Of a DNA stretch of 64,000 nucleotides, positions 50,201-60,930 are shown in pieces. The notes beneath the pieces were generated by a model. That model saw nothing but the letters and a program-made list of their open reading frames with translations, did not search any database and was not told the origin of the DNA. The first letter of the stretch is position 1, and every line of letters starts with the position of its first letter. This DNA is from Chondrilla cf. caribensis (taxonomy: Eukaryota > Porifera > Demospongiae > Chondrillida > Chondrillidae). Position numbers and translations under genes: made by a program. The stretch spans positions 2,658,018 to 2,722,017 of the forward strand of contig OZ026551.1 of the NCBI GenBank assembly GCA_964020155.1. Direction: 5' to 3'.

Positions 50201-52724
50201 ATAAATGTATGTGCTATATTATGTGTCATTGCAGTAGGACGTATGATATCATGAGTCACTCTCAACTCATACTAGCCTTGCACAGGCCATGTGCAACAAC
50301 CTCCCTGTCTCTATCATTAAGAGCGTTAAGTCACGTATTGACTGTAATCCTCCTTCATCCTTCCTTATCGGAAAGACCACAAGTGTTTACTTGTGTGTTG
50401 GAACAATAAGGTGGGGATAGTCATTCAACTTATGCATGGGTATACCACACTGAAGAGCTCAAATTTGAGTGAAACAGCTGTCTTTGGTTCCTATTTTTGA
50501 TGATTTGATTTGGATGACTGGGAGATCAGTCGTCACCATTGCCATCTCAATAGGACTTTGGTCCCACAGCTGACATAGGCTTAGGTCCTGTCAGCTGCTT
50601 GGCGTAATATCGGTGATGTTCCTAACTCTTAACTCATACTAGCCTTGCACAGGCCATGTGCACTAACCTCACTCTCTCTATCATATCAACAATTGTATTC
50701 AGTATATCCATATATTATAATAATATTATTTTATGTCACTGCAAAAGGACAACTTACATCCTTCAAACATAGCAATGTTCACTATTACTCCGTATTTGCA
50801 AATCTTTAAAGTTAGAATTCAATGAAATTTAAATGTCTTTGGGAAGTTTGGAGCGTATTCTTCACATACTTGGAAATATATTTTTATTAGACAATGAGTG
50901 AGAAACTCTTACACTAGTAGTTGTGATTTATATTCTTATATTTTACCCTTGCTTCCTTCCAAATAGTACCAAGCCAAGTAACTGGAGTTCAATACACACT
51001 TGATAACAGTAACAATGTACTAACAATGACAGTCACCTGGAACCGTCCATCAAGTGATGTGGTTATCACTCACTATGAGGTACTGTATTCCGAGGATGGT
51101 ACATTGCAACCCACATTAAGAGTTAGCACTGAACAGATAACGATAACTGGTACTGTGGGGAAGTCATACAGAATAAGAGTGAGAGCAGTGTCTGCTGTTG
51201 GTACTGGTGAACAGAGTCAAAGTATCACAATTGGCCGTAAGTATTTAAGGCATTGACAGGATAGGCGAAAGAAAAAGAATTCAATGCATACTTCAACAGC
51301 TTTAACACTCCTGGATTTAATATTTATACCATCTTAGTCATTTACAGTTAAAAATAGAATTCACTCGTATGTAGTCTGTCAAAGCAGACTAATCATAGCT
51401 TGTAATATTAATTTTACTCTAGAGATCACTGAATGTACATAGTGCATACTGGTCTGTCAGTGTCTTTTCTTTCTCATAGTTTGTAATCCTGCTTGTGTCA
51501 GAGGAACATGTATGGAGGGTGGGGTTTGTGTGTGTCCAGAGGGGTGGAGAGGAGAGGATTGCAACACACCGAGTAAGACCTTTACTGTCAATATTGCCTA
51601 ATAATATAATGAAACTATTGTACATGGCATTGTGCTTTGACTCAGTTTCTGATCCTGCTTGTGTGAGGGTATCACATACATACGACGTGGTTTGTTCATG
51701 TCCTGTGGGATAGACAGGAAAGGATTGCAGCACACTGATAAAGGGGGTGCATACATAGCTCATGTGTATGTTCAACTGCTTCTGTAACATATTTTTTGGT
51801 ATTTTAGGTGGGAAGAAACTCCCACAATTTTATTTATTTGCAACTACATAGGTTTAATTTGAATTTATAGTTTGTCAATAATGCACTATATTACCACTGT
51901 AACTTGAAAATGAGAAAACATTTCCAAATTTCAAATTATGGGAGAGTGTGTCTCATGGAATAGCCTGGGGATGGTCCAAGGTATTGAGATTCCACCCAAT
52001 ACTGACTGTATCTCTTTGCTTTGTAATTTCAGTTCCATGTGATCCAGAATCTAACATAACTACTTCAGCCACGTACAATGCAGTGAACCAAACCCTTGAT
52101 ATTGTACACTATCCTCCAGAGGGAAGTGTGTGTAAATGTGTGTTCAGGAAAATGAACAAGAAGAAACCATGTAAGTTGTCTCAAGTGTTGAAACAATTGT
52201 GTAATTTTGATTTGGGGTACAGGCAGTGTCAAAGAAAATATAATTATATGTTTATCCAAATGAATATATTATTATATTAATGTTTTGGTACCTTGAAATA
52301 TTTTACCACCATCATTCTTAGTATAGTATTATAATATTTGAATGCTTGTATTATGTAGTGTTTGTGCATGTGTGTTATAGCTGTATACAATATGTCAATG
52401 TGTATATTGAATAGTATATATTATAGCAAATGCATAAAAATTGATAATTCATATCCATCCACATATACATAGTGTCATACTGTGACAGATTTATCCAATA
52501 TACTTAGTATGTGTAGGGTGTGAGGGAAGGTGAACTGCATGTTATATTTAACATCTGTCTTTCCACTCATCATATCCACTTCATACACCTGCTGTACTCC
52601 AGGCCTCCCGAGGGACACCATGAGTGGTGTTCAGTTGAGGAAGAATGAAAAAGGACGACTTGTGATAACCTGTAAAACTGGCTCTAGTTTTTACATGTTA
52701 TCAATGCGAGTTGAAAACAAGTAG
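44224..52724 (+). CDS. secreted modular protein: signal peptide, Ig, five FN3, EGF, novel Cys C-terminus
   Basis: Ten exons: 44,224-44,275; 44,377-44,679; 47,388-47,756 (GC donor GCAAGT); 48,108-48,392; 49,100-49,384; 49,829-50,116; 50,967-51,236; 51,480-51,572; 52,033-52,170; 52,603-52,724 (TAG). The total is 2,205 nt or 734 aa, all open, every internal junction phase 1. Exon 1 is a hydrophobic signal (MTFYIIYTSAIVLCWSI). Exon 2 is Ig-like (FCSE...VQWYGPDGE...GGQYQC). Exon 3 is FN3 with a 69-bp internal duplication. Exons 4 and 5 are near-identical FN3 (VTWTAPxSDRTITKYQVQYR). Exons 6 and 7 are FN3. Exon 8 is EGF (CNPACVRGTCMEGGVCVCP...C). Exons 9-10 form a C-terminal domain with CKC and single Cys, not recognised. 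No transmembrane segment is seen, so it is probably secreted. Role unknown; such proteins usually bind cell surfaces or matrix. Confidence 0.75.
47085..47215. repeat. short foldback in intron 2 of the Ig/FN3 gene
   Basis: TTCCTTGGAAAGC...TAACCTCCACACTAAGG (47,086-47,125) is the inverse of TATAATGTGGAGGTTATTTC then CAAGGAGC (47,190-47,217), apart from a 12-bp interruption. A (TA)n tract precedes it. Apart from this, the 2.7-kb intron 44,680-47,387 shows nothing I can name. Confidence 0.5.
51646..51738 (+). pseudogene. second EGF exon, broken by an in-frame stop
   Basis: After CTCAG (51,645) the sequence parallels the EGF exon at 51,480 (SDPACV..., then VCSCPVG) in phase 1. It meets TAG at 51,711-51,713 where the intact exon has TGG (GWRGEDC). 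Several Cys codons are also lost. Skipping from the donor at 51,573 to 52,033 restores the frame, so this exon is probably not used. Confidence 0.65.
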
Positions 52725-53439
52725 TAACTGCAACTCTCAAGTGTGTGGTATAAACAGGATTATAGCACTAACTGATAGGAAGCTTCAAGAAACTAATATG
52801 AACCTTAATTAAACTTAGTAACTAATATGGAGCAGAATGTATCTACTGTTAATAATGAATTGGCTGGAATAATAATACATTATCTTGTTCATGGTAGTAG
52901 GAATTAAATTGGAGTATAATATCATGATTCTCACTGCTAGTATTGATGGAGTATATAGCCAGAATGCATGGTCGGCACAATTCATGAATGCAGACTTTGT
53001 GAAGAGAAAATGTTATCAAGAACTATATTGAAAAGCAGCTATAAATAAGAATACATTGTAGATCTTACAATATACTTTATATATTATACAATAACAATTT
53101 GCCATTGTCAATTGACTATATTATTATTATAACATTTTATAGGTACTCCTAATTAATGTATTGAATATATAACAAGTATTATAGTTTATGTAAGGCATAC
53201 ATATGAGTGTTATATATGCACATTGTGCTTACAATATTAGAAAAATCCAACTTGAATTCAGCGCTGATTTGATATTGAAAAAAGAAATGAACAAAAGCAT
53301 CTACATAGACCTTCTCTGTCAACATGCATCCAGTTACCTGGAATACATGTACACTGATATTGGTAGTACAGTATACCTGGAAATATTGACAGTGATTTTA
53401 AATTTGGCGATTTGGTGGTCACAGACGCAACCGCTAAAT

Positions 53440-56171
53440 CAATCTTCGCCAACAGCTAGCTCCACTTCCACTTCTATCTCTGGTCTACAGTTAGGTACTG
53501 GATATAGAGTAAGAGTAGCAGCAGTCACACAACTGGGGACTGGTGCGTACAGCAGTGATGTGGCTGGGATCACATATAATGGTGAGTGTACTGGTGAATA
53601 TACCTTATAATCCCTAGTAGTTTTGTATTATATTCTATACGTGCGCATTATCAATATAATATGTATATGTCATTGCAGTGGGACATATTATATCATAAGC
53701 TTACATGCATCCTTCCAAAATAATAAAGTTCACTATTGGTGAATGAATGATGAATTCCCAAATCTTTATAGTTATATACAACTATGGGAAGTATGAGGTG
53801 TATTCGTTATGTACTTGGAAATACTTTTATTGGACAATGTGTGAAAAAAGCTTACAATAATAGTTGTGATTTTATATTATATTTTACTCTTGCTTCTCAT
53901 CCAAATAGTACCAAGCCAAGTAACTGGAGTTCAATACACGCTTGATAACAATAACAATGTACTAACAATGACAGTCACCTGGAACCGTCCATCAACTGAT
54001 GTGGTAATCACTCGCTATGAGGTACTGTATTCCGAGGATGGTACATCACAATCCACATTAAGAGCTAACACTGAGCAAGTAATGATAACTGGTACTGTGG
54101 GGAGGTCATACAGAATAAGAGTGAGAGCAGTGTCTGCTGTTGGTACTGGTGACCAGAGTGAAAGCATTACAATTGTCCGTAAGTATTTGAACCATGTTTA
54201 TTGTTACAAATCATGAATAGGATAGGTAGAAGATAAGGAATTCCATGCATAAACATCAAGAACGTTGACATTTGTTCATTATTAAATGATGAATTTGGAA
54301 TTAAACTATTAATTTCTTACAGTCTTACAGCACTAATCTTATTGTGACTCTACATGTCCTCCTCCCCCAAACTCGACTCTTATATTATGAAGCCATGGTT
54401 GTAATTGTTCACTTAATTGTAATTTTTTATACTATAGCTCCATCTCCACCCTCTATTATTTCAATCACATCTTCTACAACTACCCTCACTGTAAGATGGG
54501 ATGATGGAGGATACAACTATAGATTGCATGTACAGAAGAAAGGATCTACAGAGATCCAGATGTTTGGACCAGTCACTCCACCCTACAACATTACTGGACT
54601 GGAATCAAACACAGAATACACTGTGGTTGTTGAGGCTTATAGTTTAGCTGGTAATGCCAATAGAAGTGAAGTGGCTTATACTCTTCCAGAATGTGAGAAC
54701 TATTCTTAACATGTACTGCATGTATCTATTAAAAATATAACTTGTTAATTCTCTCTTCCATTCAGTTCCTAGAGATTTAGTCTTACAAGTGTTATCATCT
54801 AACTCCATCAGAGTGACATGGACCCCTCCTCCCAATGCTGAACGTCTACCTCTCACCTATCATGTTGGCTACTTCTCAGAATTTACTGTTAAGATGTCTG
54901 CATCAACCACAGAACTGTCCCTGGTCCTCACTGGTCTACATCCATTTGATGAGTACACAGTAACTGTTGAGGCAGAGAATAATGGAGGAAGAGGAAGACC
55001 AGTTGTGAGGAAGGCTACTACTTTGAGTGCTGGTATGTGTTTCTTGCACACAGATAATGCTACAATCTTAGAAGCTTTCCAGTCTTTGATGATACAGTAT
55101 TTCAGAATTCCATAATTGTCGTCACTCTACCTCTTTTACATCCTGCATTACAATGGTTCGTTATAGCTACAGTAAGATCCAAACTGCTACCATAGATCTG
55201 TAAGCATGTATACACACTCGTGAAGGGACAATCGTGGCTGGCTGTTGTTCATTGTAAAGTCAGTATCCATAATTCCAACCAAAACCAATTGAATAAGAAG
55301 CTGATATTTCGTCTACTATACGTTCTGATGAAGGTTACAATATAGTAGCCGAAACATCAACTTTTTTTCTTCAATTGCTTTTGGTTGGAATTATGGATAC
55401 TGACTTTACAATGTATACACACTATTTTTGGGGTAGCCAATCAGGAACTGGTATCTCGGTAATTCTGGGCAATCACTACAATGCACCTACATGTCTTTGT
55501 CTGAATGTACGTATACTATCTACCTGTGCACATCTTATATTATTTTGGTGTTTTAACTTACTGCCTACTAGCCCCGGTACTGGCTCCAGTGGTGACATCT
55601 CCTGTTGAACCCAGATCAAGAAGTGCTCCTCTTCAGTGGTCGTTGCCACCAACAGAGGGTAGGAATGGGATCATAACCCAGTACATAGTGGAACTGTGGG
55701 TGTATGTCACAGAGGACAGAGAGTTCAAGAGCATAAGGAATATTACGATTCTCAATGACAGTCCTAATATAACATACAATGTAACTGGTCTAACACCATT
55801 TACAAGATATGCATGGAGAGTGGCAGCTGTTAATGATGCTGGAGTGGGTGTTTTGACAAGTTCGCATGTTTTCAAAACATTGGATGATGGTGAGGAAATA
55901 TCTTAATTGTTGTTATGTTATACAATAATAGCTATTATACATCATTCTTTCCAATGTGTCTGTGTAGTTCCTGGTCAAGTGTGAAACTTATCCTACATCA
56001 TACTGAGTGTATCTCTTTGCTTTGTAATTTCAGTTCCTTGCAATCCAGAAATTAATGTAGCTCCTGCAGCAACTTACAATGCAGTGAACCAAACCCTTGA
56101 TATTGTACACTATCCTCCAGAGGGAAGTGTGTGTAAATGTGTGTTCAGGAAAATGGAAATGAAGAAACCAT
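53440..56171 (+). pseudogene. second FN3 cassette, lacking start and terminal exon
   Basis: Readable exons: about 53,440-53,581 (3' half of a copy of exon 6, no usable phase-1 acceptor); 53,909-54,178 (near copy of exon 7); 54,438-54,692, 54,766-55,032 and 55,572-55,889 (three FN3 domains not present in the first gene: VRWDDGGYNYRLHV, VTWTPPPNAERLPLTYHVGY, LQWSLPPTEGRNGIITQYIV); 56,034-56,171 (copy of exon 9, YNAVNQTLDIVHYPPEGS). All whole exons are phase 1-1 and open. Homology with the first gene continues through the next intron but stops at TACTCC (56,640), where poly-A replaces the acceptor and last exon. It may be a dying duplicate. Alternatively its open exons may be spliced in place of, or added to, those of the upstream gene; I cannot tell. 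Confidence 0.6.
55250..55413. mobile_element. near-complete hairpin element in an FN3 intron
   Basis: CATTGTAAAGTCAGTATCCA then TAATTCCAACCAAAA (55,250-55,285) is matched by the inverse at 55,378-55,413. Pairing resumes nearer the centre (TGATATTTCGTCTACTATA with TATAGTAGCCGAAACATCA), leaving a loop of about 20 nt. The 12-bp repeat TGTATACACACT occurs at 55,207-55,218 and 55,412-55,423 and could be a target-site duplication of a slightly larger unit. Confidence 0.7.
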
Positions 56172-59100
56172 GTAAGTTGACTGATGTGTTGAAACTATTG
56201 TATAATTTGCCTTGGAGTTTGGGCAGTACCAAAGACTATATTATATATTCCAAGGAATATATTAATATGTTTTGGTAAGGTAACCTTGAAATAATATTCC
56301 ACCACCATCTGAAACTCATTTTAGTAATAATATTATATATTTTACAGTAAATGCTTGTATTATGTAGTGTTTACACATGTATGTGAACTGTATTCTGTTG
56401 AATGTCATGTAATATATAGCAAATGTGTAAAAATTAAATATGTACATAATGTACATGTATACATGCCCATGATTATAATAATATTATACATTGTACTATA
56501 CTGTGCAGCTTGTAACTGATATATACACACATATATATATACCTAATACGTATGTGCATGTAGGGTGTGATGGAGGGCGAACTGCATGTGTTAACATCTG
56601 TCTTTCCACTCATCATATCCACTTCATACACCCTTGTACTCCAAAAAAAAAGCTGAAAACTGAAAAAAAGCTTGTATATAACACTGTTATATATGAACGC
56701 TTGTTGTGCGTCGTGTTCGTGGACGCTTCAAAAACCCTTCAAAATCCTCATCGTCCAAGGTCAAAACAAAAGCTACCTAGATTTAGAGAGAAGATCCTCA
56801 GATTTACTGGCTGAGATCCCGTCGTCATTCTTCCTCAGAAGATGCAGAATCGACTGCGCTTTTTTACGGGTTGACATGTGATAAACTAGTTACAACAGGA
56901 GCGTAACGTCTTTAGATTTCGCTAGTAAATACTGTTTAGAGTCAGCTGCTGCTGCGAACGCTATACCATTCTTCCTTGAAAGATTCAAATTCATGCGAAA
57001 TCGAGGGCGCTTTCTAGGGCGCTTATTCTTGTGATAAACTAGTTACCACATAGCTTCTTTATGGAGTAACGTATTACTGACCTCGCCCCTCGGGTCTCAA
57101 TCAGTAAATACGTTACGCCCTAGAAGCCATGTGGTAACTAGTACTTACCGCTCAATTTGACTAATGCAGACACACTATATTATGTGGATTATTAAAGTGG
57201 ATATTATTGCTAACAACAAGGATCAAATAATAGATCCAGGTAAATCTCTCAATATCAGTCTCCATTAGACAGTGTTTACCCCTTAGGAAGTGAAATCAAT
57301 TAGTCAAATAACTATTTAGCTGTTTCAATTCAATTTTATATTATTCCAGATTCCTAACCAAAAGCATTATCCATGATGTCAAATGCTTTGCTTGAATCAG
57401 CCATCAGTGAGCCAACCATAAATATTAATATAGTTAACATGAAGTTTCACTGTACCCAGATTGTGTCAGAGTACTGCTTATTATTATTAAATTTCTATCT
57501 CATATAATATATATCTAAGTACATACAGCTAGTGTAACAGCTGATCCACTTCCACAACATGGTACATTGTGAGTCACGTGAAGGATAACAAAGAGCTGAT
57601 AATTGGAATCTGCTCCATGTTAATAGATCTTGGTATGCACAAATATTATTACTAGTTCAATTGCGTACCTTCTTATAGTTGTTTGTAACAGTTTATTTTA
57701 AATTAAACCAGGGTGTATGTATGAAAATTATTAATGATAAAGATCTCTAAAAGTGCTAATTACTTGCTCGTTATTATGATTATAGTGTTATTATCAGATA
57801 ACTATTAAATCTTATGACATCCGGAGCATCTACATCCAAGGATGGTTTTAAAAGAAAAAAAATATTGTGAGATCAAGCTTAGTTGATCCTGATCCAGAAA
57901 TAGAGAAAGTGATTTTCATCTGATGAAAAAACATGTATATATGGCCATTTGAGTTCAGCTTTATACTCAAGCTTCCTATTCGAAAACTAACAAAGTATAT
58001 TGAAGAGAGGCAGTTGAAACAAGTAACCTGCATGCCTCAGGCTCTACGTGCCTTCGGATGTCTTGCATCTTCACCCTCAGGTGTTTAAATCGCTAAACCT
58101 TCAATTTCCATTGTATAACCTGTATTAAACCACTAATATAACGGTACCATATAATACTCATGAGACTTCAAGAATTGTATATAGCACTATATAGCTCTCA
58201 TGCATATGACTGTTTATAATTGTATATGCTATTGTATTAATTTTATGATATTGTGTATCCCTGATATTGTATTAGAATGTTCTAATGTTGAATGCCAACT
58301 TGATTGGCTATGAATACTGAAACCTCATGGAAAGGGTTCCCAAAAGTTGATCTCCAAAGTGTAAAGGGATGCAATGATGGGATGGGTGTGAAGGACCATG
58401 TGTATACATAGATTGTTGTAATGATACATGTTGTATCATATTTATTGATCATGCTGGTACTTTGGTTAATTAATTGATGAGGCATAATATTATAGTATTA
58501 TAATAAATAAATAAATGTAAAATGCTATGTGAATCATATTTTTTTATGAAACATGGACACATTACATACCACTGAAGTTGTATTCCTAGATCATTGACAC
58601 TGGTATTTAGTATCTAAATACATGTTGTAATTGTTGAGCTTGGAAGAAAATACAGAATCTAGTTCCTAAAATCCATATGCATATGTTAATAATGTATTGC
58701 AATAGTGTGCAATGAAAGTTTAGATTGAGTACCTAACTTAGTTTTTGTATTCATACTGGTTCATAGTTATAATATGTCATATTTACATACTCTTATTGTA
58801 TAATATTATATATTTATATACCTATATATAATACTAAGTTCCAACTTAGTATTTGTGATGTTGAGACATTTCACAGTAATAGATGCATTACAAGGATATT
58901 AAATTTTATAGAATATGTACTTACATGACATTTTGTCCTAGGCTTGATCTAAGTTAGGTATAAGTAACCATGTAATATTATCATTATATGCTAAGTATTC
59001 CTGTTGTCATAATGCTAACCCCATAAATATGGACATGTTTCAGTATTGTGTAATTTGTTATTCAGTGAGTGGAGGTGTTAATATCATTATAGCCATGGAG

Positions 59101-59364
59101 CATTCATACTTTGCATGGAAGTTTACCTGTATGTATGCTACATCTGTATTGTGAATGGTGGTGATTTTACCTGCTTCAAAGCCTTTTGAACACAAACACT
59201 TATTCAGAGATGTTTTGCAAGTTGACAATGGTGGCTTTCAACCCTATTCATGCAGTAGCAGTGAATAGGTGTTATGGTGGACTTCTATACCTACTCCTTT
59301 AAAATACAAGAACAGCAGTGAATGCAAACAATTCAGCAAAGTTAAACATGTTTCATGAAGCGAT
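56172..59364. other. intergenic with a small FN3 relic
   Basis: 56,172-56,640 is the homologue of the last intron of the Ig/FN3 gene. At 57,543-57,590, CTGATCCACTTCCACAACAT and GGTACATTGTGAGTCACGTG are a decayed piece of the 5' half of FN3 exon 6 (compare 49,858-49,900). Elsewhere no supported gene. The inverted pair CTAGTTACCACATAG and CATGTGGTAACTAGT (57,040-57,145) marks a short palindrome. Confidence 0.5.
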
Positions 59365-60930
59365 TTTTCACCAGGCAATTTCAGTAAGTTCAGTGATACC
59401 CAACCGGTTACAGTGCTTCCAGTATGAACATCGCAATTGTATGGTTGGCCTTGCAGAAACCTGCACACACATTGCTGCCATACTCACACATACATACACT
59501 GGTTCACATAATATTCTGGCACAATCACGAAAGTGACTCTACCCAGCACATAATGCAGCAAGGAATACATCAAAACAGTAGAAAAAAGGGAACACTTGAA
59601 CCATACATGTCATCCAGCAATTACACACCTATATAAGCATTTGTATTAACAGTACTGGAAGATAGCTAAGTTAGTAAAGTTTGTGCAGTGTTGTTGATTA
59701 ATAAGTCTACTTACATAAGAAAATAAAAAATATAAAAACTGGTGAATTGGTTGTCTTCTTTCAGCATGGAATGGACTAATCTGGAACCCCCCAACCTCAG
59801 GACTGAGGATCATCACTCAATGCTGACCTAAATTTGGAAATCAACAGGGGTGCGGAATTATTTTTTCTCTGGAGACCAGATTTTGGCCCCAGCTAGGACT
59901 ATTTATGAGAACACATAAAAATGGGACATGTGTTCTGCAATATTCACCCTACAACTTATACAATCTCTGAAAATATACATAACATGTTCATGCATGTGAT
60001 TCTACAATGTCCAAATTGAGTGCATGTGGGCCAAAACATATTGCCAGATTGGCACAGGTTTGTGTTTGGCACCACATTTGGTGCAATATTGGTTGCATAA
60101 TGTGCAATATAGCACAACATTCATTGAATTAAATGAATGCTGTGCTATATTGCACAATATATGCTTACTTCAAGGGTGCAGATTGGGCCCGGGCTATGGG
60201 ACCAAATGTGGTGCCAAACAAAAACCAAACACAGCATTCATGTACCAGCAGCTCGTACTCACCTAAAACGAAATGAATACAGTAAATGTAGGTGTTCGGA
60301 CCATGGTTAAATCCTTTCTTTTAATAGTAACAGACGTCAGTTCGGCATCCTTATGGATTCTTCAGAAGTGCAAGCCTATATTCTTGACTTCCTTCTCGGA
60401 TCTGTTCGTATAAAAAGGTACCCAGGACAAATCATCACCATCTTCTCACGTAGAGCACTTGGATCTTTTGCCATGCGAAGAAAAAGTCACATGTCTGGAT
60501 GGAAGAAAGCCAATCTCTCTCCATTGCTCAGATTAAGTTGTTTACTGTAGGTCTTGTTTAGATGTTGAGTCCGTATCAAAGGAACGATTCTCTTCTCTTC
60601 CGACGGTGTTAGGCGAAATAGGCTCATCAGATACAATCTGAGCATAGGATCTGAGTGACGTTTCAGCACTGATTAAATCTGGACAGCAGACAGTTGACAG
60701 TTGAGGCACGGTTTATTCCATTTGATACAGCAACAGTCAGCCATAGATACCCTATGAGTTAACGAATCAACCGCTTCTGTTACACCTGCTTCGGATTGAC
60801 ATCTTGTACGATAAAAAGCTTAAGAGATTTCCTGAATCACACATGTTCACTATCAGCCATTTTTCTGCATCACTTTAATGACTACGACCTAGGTACCTAC
60901 GGCCTCCTCATCTAATGGTTACGTCACTAG
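59365..60930 (+). repeat. segmental copy 3 of the FN3-family upstream region
   Basis: Collinear with 42,663-44,090: GTAAGTTCAGTGATACCCAA, ATTCACCCTACAACTTATAC, GTGACGTTTCAGCACTGATT, and CACTATCAGCCATTTTT. At 60,069-60,220 it carries an inverted duplication (TGCAATATAGCACA...TGTGCTATATTGCA) not present in the other copies. It breaks off at GTCACTAG|CACTGTG (60,930/60,931), before the signal exon would appear. Confidence 0.75.

Noticed and set aside
50258..50690. Direct repeat of about 60 bp (CTCATACTAGCCTTGCACAG) in intron 6 of the FN3 gene
   Set aside because: Possibly the remains of a small insertion, but I could not define ends or a duplication well enough to call an element.
55320..55365. 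Hammerhead ribozyme-like core (CTGATGA, paired GGTTAC/GTAGCC, GAAAC)
   Set aside because: There is an extra A between the core and stem II, and stems I and III do not form with a usable cleavage site. The bases pair instead as part of the larger palindromic hairpin.
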